From Chondrilla cf. caribensis (Eukaryota > Porifera > Demospongiae > Chondrillida > Chondrillidae), in contig OZ026567.1 in the NCBI GenBank assembly GCA_964020155.1, positions 2,162,930 through 2,226,929 of the forward strand: a stretch of 64,000 nucleotides of DNA, read 5' to 3'. How positions within the stretch are numbered: position 1 is the stretch's first letter; the number at the start of each line of letters is the position of its first letter. This document shows, piece after piece, positions 1 to 12,900 of the stretch. The translations under genes were made by a program, and so were the position numbers. The notes beneath the pieces were generated by a model that saw nothing but the letters and a program-made list of their open reading frames with translations, did no database searches and was not told where the DNA came from.

Positions 1-76
1 TAAATGAAATTGGATGTAATTGTGTAATTGGTGCACAATTACATACATTATTACATTATATACATACATATACATT

Positions 77-137
77 ATTTAGACGTCTCTGCAAAACCCA
101 ATAACAACCCAATCAGGTTCACTATCAATTTTTCCAT
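77..137 (+). repeat. Direct repeat, copy 1 of 2 (61 bp)
   Basis: The 61 bases here recur at 420-480 with one difference seen by eye (AGACGTCTC against AGAAGTCTC). Both copies are followed by different sequence, so this is a short dispersed or tandem duplication. No coding potential is evident. Confidence 0.85.
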
Positions 138-419
138 TGGTGCACAATTACACCAGAAATTTGACTGATATCAACTACCATTACAATTACTCCAGCCATA
201 GGAATGTCCATAACAATTAAATTACGATTACTTAGAAATGTGTAGTTAACTGCAGCTAATTACAATTATTGATTACCATTACCACAGCACTGGTGATGAG
301 CAGTTTTTACCATCTAATTTTGTTGAAAAAGACTCAAACAATGTATGCTATACTTTTCCTGATGTGCATCATCATCATACACATTTCTGCAGTGAGACAC
401 TCTACACATGTTATTTGTT

Positions 420-480
420 ATTTAGAAGTCTCTGCAAAACCCAATAACAACCCAATCAGGTTCACTATCAATTTTTCCAT
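420..480 (+). repeat. Direct repeat, copy 2 of 2 (61 bp)
   Basis: This is the partner of the repeat at 77-137, in the same orientation with one mismatch. The spacing between copies is 343 bases. Confidence 0.85.
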
Positions 481-2158
481 GGTACAGTTGGATCAAGTTA
501 AATTTGATCTACATGTGCACACAAAGTCATGTATGATTTAATGGGTGGGAGGAGCCTAATAGTATAATATAGCATGCATACATTGGTGTCAAATCTACAT
601 ATTAAAATTATGTATAGTATATTATGTAACATTATGATTTATTATCATAATAATGGCTACTTAGCCAGTTAGCAGTGTGTACATTGGCTGTTCAAAGCCT
701 TGTCAATCTTCGCGAAGCATATCGTGTCTACTCCACACATACTGTATCTGTCCGCATAACGCCGTAGTGATTTATAAGGGTTTGAAAAGTCCCGCTGGTA
801 GATCATTATTGCGTCACTTGTGAGCCTCGAGTGACTGAGCCCGCGCAGAAAAGTCCGCCGCCATAGCCTTTTGTGAGGAAACTGCTGAGCAATTTTCGAG
901 AGGACAGCCTTCGTTAGCGTCAAAGAGTTAGTTGAAAACCGAAGGCAGTCGTTAATTCGAACAAAGAAGTCTTCAAAAAAGGTAAATAATCTAACATTGC
1001 ATTGCCACCACATAGTAGCCATTATACCCGAAGCCCGCCTTTTCGTTTTGGAGGGAAAACTATACCACATTTGCCGCCTTTTCTTGTCTAGCCAATAAAA
1101 TACAGTCAACAGTATTCCGAGCACCTTGTTGTATCATACTTATCATAATCATGGTTCTATTCCACCGACGTTATCTTCTCATTCTTTGGCTTGTTTGGTT
1201 CATTGCGTAATATCATTTCGGTTTACCAGCATCTTCGTCGCGGCGTGTAATGATGTTCTGTACTATTAGAACGAAGTGGTGGTGGAATATTTCTTCCTTG
1301 GCAGTGTGTGGTCTTCCAGATTAGCTTCTCCCTAACCACGACACTTGACGACGGTATACCCTAACCCATAGCCCGTTATGAGCAACGTGCTGCTACGTTC
1401 TTCCCTCTTACATTTCTTATCCCTTCTCCTGTATGCTGTGCTTGCAAAATACTGCAAAACAAGAGTCGTTTGTAGTTTGTCTTCTTCATACAAGTTTTCT
1501 TGTACTCATTACTGTGTATGCAGATCAGGTTTCTATTTCCTGAGTGGGAGCTGATATAATGCTCCCTTTTTTGATGTATTAAAATACATGTATACTGTAT
1601 GTTAAAGTGTGACTTGGCTGCCTTCATATGTATGCACATATTCGAGGAACTACTTGAAACGCCTACCCTACGAGCATGTTAACCACTATGTCACAATCGC
1701 ACTTCATATCTAAACATGCAACTTCCTCTGGTGGACCCACAACAGGGTAAAATGGTGTTTTCGTTCAAATTCCCCAAGGAACGCCTAAAAATAAAAGCCA
1801 ACTCCTTTAGGGCACTCTACCTATTCTGTTATGGGCATGTGAGTGCAACATTGATTGCGTACAAACTGAAAAGTTCGCAAGCAAACAAACAGACAAACAG
1901 CCAATCTGTGAATTATAGTAAGATGCATATCACAGCTGTGCAGTGGGAATTACGTACGTATGTACATTAGTAATCTGGTGCTCATTGGTATTTCATATTT
2001 GCAGCTACGTACGTATATACTATACATTTTCTTATACCATGCAACAATTGTGTCTCTGGTAAAAATTTTGACTTCAAGCCACATATGTATTTGTTTACCT
2101 CTCTCTTTTTCCATATTCACATTTAGAGTTTGTGTGTTTGTTTTTCACGGACTTGACA

Positions 2159-3943
2159 ATGGAGCCAGGTTTTTCAGGTACATCAACTCAGGTGAGCTCA
2201 CTCAATTTTTTACGATCACATGTACAAAGCATGTAGACAATTCAGTTTATTAAATTGTACTAAATCCACATATGTACGTACGTATGTACACATGTACACA
2301 TGGTATGACAAGAGGTTTACTTTCTATGTGCTATTTATCAAAGCTTATGTGTGTACGTAAGTATAACAACCAATGTACGTTTTTTAGCATTGAGTGTTAT
2401 GTGAAACCTTGCCTCCTGCCTCAGACAACAGCGGTGTCATCTCAGGGCACCATTTCTGCTGTGCAGGCCTTGCACGATGCTCTATCAGGTCAAATCACAA
2501 AGACTACATCTAGCCCTGGATTGGGTTCATCTCCACAGACATCTGCAACCATCCACAGAACTCTGCCTCAGATACGATCCCAGGCAGAAGGCAGCCCCCT
2601 TTCTGTACAGAGCATCACCAGTGCCACTCAAGCCCTGGCTAGCATACAGCAAATCCTGGCCAACCGCATTTCCCAGTCTTCAAGTATGCAGTCGTCTCCA
2701 CCTCATGCATCCCTCACTCCATCGCTGGCACATCTGATGGGTGAACAAGCTGTTGCACTACTGAATGGCGGGGCAAGCAAACAGACACCACCTAACATCA
2801 AGTCTTTGCCGGTTCAGGGGACCAATGTATCATCTGATACGAACTCAGTGGTATGTGCAGTCACACCTGGTTTATCCAGCATGCCTTTGCTATTCACATT
2901 CATTGTGTTATGCACAATGTACCCCAGTTTATCCAACACCCTGTTTATCTGACACTTTTTCAATGGACTAATGTGTACAGATGGACCAGGCCTTACTGTA
3001 TGTGTATACGGTACTTTCAGTAAAAAACTGAACGTACTACGGGCGTACCCGTACCCGTATTTTAACCGTACGTAGTCGACACGTCCGTAACCCGTAAATG
3101 AGTGACCCGTACTTCTACTGCATTCTTCAGCAAGTGATAATTACTTTAGGCGAAGGTGACAATGATACGTCATAATTCTTGCGCAACGACGGTGTGATTT
3201 GATTCCGCGAGACGAAGAAAAATGGCTTATTCGACCGATGTATACCAGCGAATTCGAGTGCTAATCTTTCGGAAACAGAGGATTAGCACGGAATATTCGA
3301 AATTACATGGTTTTCTAACCTTTTAGACTTACCGCTGTCGCTCTCGGACACTTTTTTGCCGGGCGAAGGCTCATCTCTGCCTTAAACGAGTTCGAATCAA
3401 CCGAGCGGGATTCTGACGAGGACGATCTTTCCAACAGACGTTACTCTTCTCACGAAAGAAGGTTTCTGGATTTCTTGTACAGGTGAAGGGGCGCTTTAGG
3501 TCTGCATTTCTTTCGATTATCACTTTCTCCAGAAATTTAACAACCCGTACGTATCCCGTAGGTATCAACACGTAGGTAAACCGTACTTAACACGTCCGTT
3601 CATCCGTAGGCAACCCGTAGTACGTTCACTTTTTTACTGAAAGTACCGTACTTACGTACGTACTTGTTAACACCCTGACTTCCTTCGTTACTGATTTAAG
3701 GTGATAACTACGCTTACCCCAAGTAATGCTATAACCTACCCACGCAGTTGTCAGGGATCTCAACGAGAACCCCTTCTTGGACTTAAGGGGGTGCAGGCTC
3801 TCCCCCCCACCTGTGGTGCCGCCCCCTGGCCTACGAAACCCGGAAGTATTTAATGCTAACTCTGATTAACTAACCTAAGATACCACTTAATTTCCCCTGG
3901 GGGATTGAGCCCGCACCACCCTTTCACGCCATAAGGCGGAGAG

Positions 3944-3991
<48 letters not shown>

Positions 3992-6900
3992 GCAGGGACG
4001 TTCTCAAAAGCAGTCTGCAACAAGCCAGGAATTGTCGAAGTACCACGCGCCTGCTCCACACAATCGGAAGTCATATACATAATATTAATATACACAATCG
4101 CCCGACACATGAACACACAGATGATCCGCGGCGGCGGAAGGCTATGCAATCCACTCCGGAAGTCGGCATTAACTTCATCTAACTTCCTTAAATTCCATTT
4201 AACACCCTGACTTCCTTCGTTACTGATTTAAGGTGATAACTACGCTTACCCCAAGTAATGCTATAACCTACCCACGCAGTTGTCAGGGATCTCAACGAGA
4301 ACCCCTTCTTGGACTTAAGGGGGTGCAGGCTCTCCCCCCCACCTGTGGTGCCGCCCCCTGGCCTACGAAACCCGGAAGTATTTAATGCTAACTCTGATTA
4401 ACTAACCTAAGATACCACTTAATTTCCCCTGGGGGATTGAGCCCAAGACCCCCGAAGGGGGTTCCCCCAGGTGAGGAGTAAGAGGTTATTTTACTGTCTT
4501 ATCTATCTATTATTACTTGTTTAAAAGCCTTACCACAACCCCCTAATGCATCCTGAGAGAGACATGCCCGGATATCATCCACTGGTAATCTACATTAGAG
4601 ATACACCCAGACCTCGCGTCATATGAAAACCCCTTAGGTAACTCTTGAAGTATGCAACCGGCAGTAACACTCGACCTGTTCCAGCGATTAAATAATATGA
4701 TTGTATAAATATACCACACTCCCATTGTAAGACCATGCACCCCTCCAAAACACTTAATTAGTTAACCAAACACCCTAATGAACATGAGATACACAGTGGC
4801 CCCAGGCCCAGTCAGCAGAGATGAGGTGATACCTTTGCCAGATCTTCAACCGAGGGGCGGATGTAGCGCTGGTATGCCATGCTCTGCCAACGTCCAAGAA
4901 CCTTAATTGTCGATTCTGGCACACCTGCAGCACTCGCAGAAGTGGCTGCCCCAATGCGAAAACTATGCCCGTTAAAACTTGACCCCGCCAAGCCCGATGC
5001 TGAGAGGGCTGCTTGGACTTGCTGTACGAACATCGCCCGATGGAGTGGGCTGCCGTCTTGTAATCTAAACAATGGGCCGGGCTCCCCACCGCGTATGGAC
5101 AAAAAATCCAACAGAGCCCCCACAGGACACAGATCAGACCCCGTTGCCCCCAGAACGACCTGAGTTCCCTGACGAAACTGATCTGTCTTGGACTTTTTAA
5201 TGGTGAGAATGATCCGCCATGGAGAGGATGACTGATTGAATGTGAAATCGGCCAGCGATAAATGGATGGAGGCATCGTACTGAGTACCATCTGGTACCAA
5301 GAATTCTCCGCACCGGAGGAACCCAAAGTACCCCGTACAGCATGCTGCCCAAATGAGCAGGCTAATGTATGAAGAGGAGCTCTTGGCGAGTTGGGCTTTA
5401 ATGATTCTCATGAGGGAGGATGTGATTGGGAGGCGGACCCGTGCTGGTGATTGCTGTGCCTGGACCCGCCGAATTCCTCGCAGCAGTACCTTCATGTGAG
5501 GGGAGTGCCACGAAGGTGCCGGGCATGAGGGGTTAGCAAGGAGATGAACATGACGCAATGCGGCTAAATAAGATTCGATGGTGGAGATGGCCAAGCCCTC
5601 CGCTCCCAAGAAGGCAGCAAACAGGGTTACTGATTCCGTGGTCACGGGAACGGCAGGGATTGCAATTGACCCGGCAAACGTGATGTAACGCTTCCAGCCT
5701 GCCTTGTAGACCCGCTTGGTAGACTCGGCCAGGCCTGCCTCCAAAAACTCGCGAACCTTTCCCTCCAACTCACTGAGGTCCAGTCTGCTGGCTCTTGGCA
5801 CAGGAGACGAAGCAACTCCTGGTTGACCTGGGTGGGGGAAGGGGAAGCTTGTGAAAATCTTCCTAAGAAGGCGGCAGCCCTGTTGCGGGATAGGTCGTCC
5901 GCTCCTATGTTCCTGACCCCTGGGATATGCACCGCTCTAAGCCGGAAGTCAAAATGAGCTTGAAAATATGCCAGACAACGCAACATGTTACTGGCAACCG
6001 GGTCCTGGGAGTGTAGCGAATTGACCTGCGAGACCACCGCAGTGTTGTCGGAGTGACACAGCACAAAAGAGCCTTCCCACTGATGGCCCCAGACTGCTGC
6101 TGCCAGTACCACCGGTACCAACTCCTTAAGTGCTATCGATGACAGATGATGCTGGGGAGGCCATGCAACTTGCAACCAGTGTGGCAACGACCAAGCTCCA
6201 CAGCCCCACGACCCTGATGCGTCTGTAAAGAGGTGCTTATCCGGCTCGCCCAGCAGAAGAAACTGGTGCACAGATATGCCTGACCAGGAGGAACACAGGA
6301 GGTGCCACCAGGCAACGTCGGATCGGGTAGCCACATTCAACCGACGGACTTGTCCTGGCCGCAGGGAATGCAGTGTATGGAACAGCCCCGTCAGGAATGC
6401 CTTCCCAAGGGGGCAGACCTTAGTGGCATGGACCAGATGGCCCACTAGGCTCTCCAATGATGGTAAGTCGCGAACCGTCTTTGCGCCGAGGATTAGCCGT
6501 AGCATGCCCCGGAGGGCTTGCAACTTGTCTGGTGGAAGAGAGACCGATGGAGGGTTGGAGGACAGTTGGATGCCCAGGAATTTGAGTGATTGTGATGGAC
6601 CCTCGATCTTGTCCTCAGCAAGGGGGACCCCCAGCTCGTCGCACACTTGCGATGTCAGTGCTAGTGCCTGAGCACACTCCTCAGTATCTGGGCTTCCCAG
6701 GAGCAGGAAGTCATCGAGGTAGTGGATCACCCCACGCACGCCCCTACGCCTGAGGATCCACTCCAGGGCCTCTGCCACTGCGCTGAAAATAGCTGGGGCT
6801 GAGGCCAGCCCAAACGGAAGCTGGCAGTCAATGAAGACCTGACCCTCCCATAGCACACCCAAAAAGATCCGTTCCGATGGGTGAATCGGGACAATTCGAT

Positions 6901-9900
6901 AGGCGCTCCGGATGTCTATCTTGGCCAGCTGGGTGCCCCGCCCCAACGTATGTATCGCTAGTGCTGCATCCTCTACTGAGGAGTAGGCGACGTGGGTCAG
7001 GTTGCGTCGGAGGTTGTCATTAACACTATAACCCCTTGGGCTGGAGAGGTCCACTATCACCCTAAATTTACCCGGTGTGCTCTTGGGAATGACTCCCAGG
7101 CTGCTCAGAATCACTCCCTGGCAGTCCTTGGGATGAAATGGGCCAAGCATCTGCCCAGCCTGAACCTGCTGTTGTAAATACAAGCCAATGATGCCCCGGT
7201 GTGCTTCTGCAGAGGGCAGGTTTTTTGGCATTGACCTGATCGCAGCTTGAGGGAGGAGCCCAATCCTGAACCCATGTTGGATCCCGTGCAGCAGAGACTC
7301 AACCCAAGCCCGGTCCGGGTGGGCAGCCAGGGCTGATCGCCAAGCATCTACTTTCAAGGGGGTGGCTACTCCATGTTGCTGAACAATTGCTGGGGAACTC
7401 CCCTTTGGGGGGACTGACGCTGCTGATGCTTGGAGCTTGCGAAATTGGTTGGCCATCACCTGAGCCATCGTTCTTGATGTCGCCAGCGGCAACCCACCTG
7501 AGGGGGAGGGGGTTATGAATCCACCGATGCCACATTAGACACCCTCTACCTACCCTACCACCACCTGTTGCTTGTCTGGTTGCCCAGAACAAGATATACT
7601 TCTGAGGCAGAAGTTGTCCCCGGGTGTATGTGACCCTAGGTTGCTATGATACCCCCAGACTGCTGTATCGCCAATTTCCTGCGATTGCCTAATTGACACC
7701 TGACCATGCTCACCAGGCAAGTCATGACAGGAAATGAATGACATTTGTAATGGTATTCATGAGGATTCAATGATTAGTCCTCGGCGCAGGACTGGACACT
7801 ATTATTAACAATTTTCAATACACACAACAGCCTTATTAACATTACACTAACTCCATAAACTCAACAGCTCAGTACTTGGTTCGGCCTAGGCCACCATGCT
7901 GTTAGCTCTGTTGAGCTACCTTGTCCCCATGTGTGGGGGGCGCTTTGCCGGAGGATGGATGAGCGGACAGTCGCGGGCCGCATGGTAACCGGACTGACAG
8001 ATTCCGCAGGCATGGCGGAAGCGGCAGGACGAACCAACTGGGCATTCCCCCCGGGAAAAGCGGCGGCAGATTTCCACCGGGGTCGGGGATGACTTGGGCC
8101 CCGCTCGGGGGAGCGGTGCTGCCAGGCCTTGGCGGGGCTGTTCCGCGATGGACGCCAGCCAAATGTCGGGTTCCCGGCGGTCCCATGGTAGGTCTGGGCT
8201 TCCCACCACCGCCTGGCGGAACATCCTGTCATATCGTTGCCAGGCCAGCCCCGGTACCTCACGAGCGAGGCGCAATATGATGGCCATGTACGTGGCCAAG
8301 GGGGTTGCAAGGCCTGGAGAAGAGAGCACCCGGATTGCCATGTACGTCGCGAACGACAGGGCCCAGTCGGAGACAGTCTCCACAGTGAATCTTTTGCGCT
8401 TGTCTTTGTCTGGCTTCTCTTCTACCGACCGGTCAAATGCCCATTGTAAGGCTTCCGGGAGGAGATCCCCCATATCCACAAAGGCCCCCTCTCGGATGTG
8501 CCTGACCAGAGGGGCTGGAATGGCCAAGAGGCCAGTGCCAGGGAGCCGGAGAGGAGAGTCACCCTGTCCTGACTGGGTGTCCTGAGACACCGATGGTGTG
8601 GGCGTGACCTGTTCAGAGGGAGCCACATGTGCTTGGGATCCTGAGCTTAGCCCGGCAGCGTGGTCCCCAGGGGTGAGCCAGGTGGGCAAAGAAGGGGGCT
8701 GGCCCGACAGGGTCCCTGACAGGGCTGCAATGGGAATACAGGAGTGGGGACGCAGTAATTGATCATCAGTTTCTTCAAGGAACAGGCCCTTCCGGTATGC
8801 TAGTGTTGCCACCCTGTGATCTAGAGATCCAGGGGTATGACAAAGAGCCCAGCCAGAAGCCCCGCCCCACTACTCGCCAATGCTCTGAAGCACTGCCATG
8901 TGGGCTTATCCAAGCTGCCGCCCGTGAGACTATACATTCCCCTCTGCAATGTTGCGGTTATCCCCGAGTGGACACTGCATGATTGAATCTGTTCACGCAG
9001 GTGGGGGCCTCCTGGGAGGTGCTGATAATGGCCGGAGCCACACCAGTTCGGAACTGGATGTAACCCCCCGCAGTACTAGTTCCCTACAACGGGAACTGAG
9101 AGACTGGGCCGGAGCCCCACACACGCCTAACGCAACCGCCAGCCTTCCCACCGGGCCGCCCCGGTGTAACCCCCCTTCCCTTGAGAACCCAGGACCTACA
9201 CCCCTATGATTTACAGAGCCAATTGGGACGTACCTGTGGTAATCGGGGGTGCTAACGGTGGCACTGTCTGCCCACTAGAGGGTTCACTCAACTGAGTCGT
9301 CCCGGTGGTGACTTGGGGGGTGACCACAGCCGGAGGTGTCGATGCCAGTGGTAATTCGGCCATCCGTCGGGGAGCACCAAACAAAAAAAACAACACTAAC
9401 TTAAGTATCGACCCAAAATAAGACGGTAACGGGCCGAACAAGCCGACCGGTTGATAAAACGGTAAAGGGGGGCGACCACGCCGACCAAACAATAAGGTGA
9501 TATAAAACCGAGCCGGTGGGAGACAAGCAAGGCCACACAAGCCGAACGGAACGGGACGCGAGACAGCCAAATAGCCACCAAATACGCCCTAACTGACGAG
9601 TAAGGCCCCACAAGGCGAACGGAAAATTTTGCGAGACAAAGAAAGTGGGCAAAACCAAACGAGTCAAACCAAACCAACGAACAAAGACAAAGAAACAAAA
9701 AGAAACAAAAAAATCGCAGGGACGTTCTCAAAAGCAGTCTGCAACAAGCCAGGAATTGTCGAAGTACCACGCGCCTGCTCCACACAATCGGAAGTCATAT
9801 ACATAATATTAATATACACAATCGCCCGACACATGAACACACAGATGATCCGCGGCGGCGGAAGGCTATGCAATCCACTCCGGAAGTCGGCATTAACTTC

Positions 9901-12900
9901 ATCTAACTTCCTTAAATTCCATTCTATATACTTATTATTAGTAGCATGTACCCCGATGTGTGGGCGTTTTCAATCAACTACAAAAGCGCCAACAGGAGTA
10001 CATTCGCAATGTACTGGGGTACATTTGTGATGTACCCCAGTTTTTGTAAGTGGCATTATTTAATCAAACAAGCTTCGGATAGTTACTGAGCGAACGACGA
10101 AACTTGCCGAACCCACGAGCCTCGGAATATTTACCGAGCGAACGAGGAAGCTTGCCGAACCCAAAAGCCTCAGAATATTTTCCGAATGAACAAGGGAAAC
10201 TTGCCAAACCCATGAACCTTAGAATATTTACCGTACGAATGAGGAATCTTGCCGGAACCAGGAGCCTTAGAATATCTACAGAACGAACGAACGAAATAGG
10301 AAACTTGCCAAAACAACGAGCCCCCTAGGAGTATTAACTTTACCGAAAGAAAGAGGATACTTGTTGAAACGAGCGTGAGAGTATAAAATTTACCGAATGA
10401 ACGACGATAGCTGCAGTGTTATTAGGCCTTCTTGCTGCTCTTTGTTGAAAACCTCAATCGATAGGCCTACCAGCCCGCGTAAATGAATGGGCCTACGGGG
10501 TACATACTAGTTATAGCCCGCTTTCGGTGTGTACTGTGCGGATGCACTAAGTGTTAGGAATAGATTAGCCTCGGGCTGCACCCTCGGCCAATCTATTCCT
10601 AACACTTAGTACATCCGCACAGTACGCACTGAAAGTGGGGTATAACTACTACATAAATCTGTATATGTGGGTGTGAAAGAAGATTCACGAAATACGTACC
10701 TCTGTCACCTCCATGCTCAAATGTAATATACAATGTATAAATATCACCCTTTTTGTGGACAGTCACATTTGTGTACATTATATTCAATGTATGGTACACA
10801 GAATAAATGCTCTATGGGTGTTCTACAATTGTACGTATGGATAATCTACCAGTACTAGTACGTAAGTAGCATTGAAAACATATGGGTTGAACTAGGGCGT
10901 AGCATAGTATGTATCATGCATATGTGTGGAATTTGATGCCGAAGAAGTGTTAAATGTTAGATCCTCAGTTTCGCTGATATACGTAGTGTAAGTGTCTTCG
11001 TTTAGCTCAAAATTATGGAAAGGCATTGTAGAACTCACTAAACAAGGTCTTCGAAACCTACAGAGAATTCCTTGGAGTTAGCGCTCCAGGCGGTATAAGA
11101 TCTGCAATGAACCTACCTGCGAAGCAGTGTAGGCGTACGTATATACAACAAGTACGGGCGCTATCTTCAATGCGTACAGGTTGCATATGGGTGTAGCTAC
11201 ACAGTAGATTTCTTTTTTTACTTCATGTACTGTATACCCTTTGTGTGAAGTAACCAACTTCAAGCTCTACTTAATATGTGTACATGTTCTTGTTTCCATT
11301 GTACTTTTGACAATAGTGTTGATACTTTCATAATTACTGATTTAGTCAAAACACTCAGTGATTCATCAATGTCACACACCTGCAATGATTGTGGATAGTT
11401 TATGGTTGTTTGTGCATGTAGACCTTGCATACATACTACCATATTATTTGCCTCCCCTCGTCCCACTTACTTAGGGTGTACAGAGCCCTGTGTCCACTGG
11501 TCCACATGGTGGTAGCACTCCTGGACTGCGCATTGCACCAAATACCGATGTCCTGTATGGACTGACAGGGTGAGACTGATATGCAGTGTGGACGACAGCT
11601 AATACACATGATCACATACTGTGGAACCTCTCTACTACAAACCTCTGAATAGCAAATACCTCTGTAGTAAGGACACCATTCTGTGTCCCAGTGTAGTACT
11701 GTAGTGTATTAAGTGACCTCTGAATTGAGGACACCTCTGTAATAAGGACTAAAATCAAGGTCCCAAAGTGTCCTTAATAGGGAGGTTCCACTGTATACAA
11801 TAACCTCCATGATGTAACAAAGCATCCTGAGTGTACAATAGTCTCCCTAATGCGACAAAGCACAGGCTGACAGGCACAAAACATATCTGAGGGGAAAACT
11901 ACCTGAATAAGTCACCTTGTGAATAATTAATAAGGTGTCTTGATGATGAATTGACTTGACTAAACCAAGTAAAATGCCCACACATTAGACACAGAACTGA
12001 TATAATTTGTATGTATAGTGCATTGAAGTATAGAGGTTATTCTCGCTGTCCACAATTTGTCTCTTGTGTGCAGGTCCAGGAAGCGAGGGAGACAGAGTAC
12101 TGATTCCGACGACAAGTGGGTTGAAACCTGTGCAACTCTGCTCATCATTGCACATATTGTAACAGCAGTACACACATGATTTATGTTGGATGTGGGATGG
12201 AGTGTTTACAGAAGTGTTGTACTTTCAAACTTCCTAAGACGTGGAATTCACCTGATATACTCTATAATATATGTACGTACATACATACGTACGTACATCT
12301 GTATGTGCAGTAGCTGTGTGTACATTACATGTTTCACGTGAAACTTGACGTATTGTAATGTAACATACTCTTCATTCATCGTAATGTTATCATAGCGGAA
12401 TCGTAAAGTATCGTGATGTGAATCGTAGTTGTCGTAATTCATTTGTAGTTGCATTGTAATTCTATCATAGTAGAATCATATGTAGTTTTTTTATTCCAGA
12501 TAATTTAAATATCTTAGTTCAATTGTAATTCGATCTAAGTGGAATCCTGAAACCATTGCAGTTTTTCTTCAACCCTATGATTGTTCTTTTGTAATGACGT
12601 CATAAGGAATGTAATCACAATTGCACCAGACATCATGAAATGTCAAGTCTCTGACATGTACTGCATATACAGTATGCATACACTTGTGATAATGTAGTAA
12701 TGTATATTCTCTGTAGTGTAGTCACAATTTATCTGTGTGATTTCATCACAATACGTATGCCAAGTTCTCCATGTCATGCACTGTATGTGGGACATGTAGG
12801 GTAACAATGGTCACACAAAGACATGTACTTGCGTATGTTGTACTTGGGAGCACATACGTGTTCACTAACCCTCTCAATTTGGTGAATTTGTTTGCATGAG

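Larger units (their letters stand above)
1..2158. other. AT-rich 5' flank of the TFDP gene, no supported gene
   Basis: The first 660 bases are very AT-rich, with many TAATTGTAATTAC-like words and one direct repeat pair listed separately. From about 660 to 1400 the GC and CpG content rise, which would suit a promoter or 5' UTR region for the gene starting at 2159, but I see no decisive core promoter. A 151-codon open frame on the minus strand (669-1124) resembles nothing I know. The stretch 1640-2150 shows only ACGTAC-rich simple sequence. Confidence 0.5.
3668..9923 (-). mobile_element. Ngaro-type (DIRS order) tyrosine-recombinase retrotransposon, full length
   Basis: A 6.3-kb element lying antisense in TFDP intron 2. 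Read on the minus strand it runs A1 (9923-9707), leader, gag-like frame, RT/RNase H frame, tyrosine recombinase frame, B1 (4445-4200), A2 (4199-3983), linker, B2 (3913-3668). This A1-ORFs-B1-A2-B2 split direct repeat layout is the hallmark of Ngaro elements. Such elements are thought to integrate through a circular intermediate by tyrosine recombinase, without target duplications, and none is seen. No adenine methyltransferase domain is visible, which separates it from DIRS1 and PAT types. The reverse transcriptase and recombinase frames are open and keep their catalytic motifs, so the copy may be young. A 46-base poly-A run (3944-3989, plus strand) lies at the A2/B2 junction. Confidence 0.88.

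Noticed and set aside
669..1124. 151-codon minus-strand gene
   Set aside because: No recognisable motif or family, and the composition looks like a chance open frame in CpG-richer flank sequence.
2272..2424. Coding sequence upstream of TFDP exon 2
   Set aside because: The open frame continues upstream of 2425, but a polypyrimidine-AG acceptor precedes 2425 and the ATG exon at 2159-2191 joins there in phase.
3856..4149. 97-codon minus-strand protein with a poly-Phe stretch
   Set aside because: The Phe run is the poly-A linker of the Ngaro repeats read on the other strand.
6276..6671. Plus-strand frames across the Ngaro-type element
   Set aside because: These are antisense shadows of the RT/RNase H frame.
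10104..10328. 74-codon gene
   Set aside because: It is a reading of the tandem units of repeat F and is disrupted in the other copy.
10085..10425. CRISPR array
   Set aside because: Units are degenerate, directly adjacent without unique spacers, and lie in an animal intron; a second copy of the block is found elsewhere in reverse.
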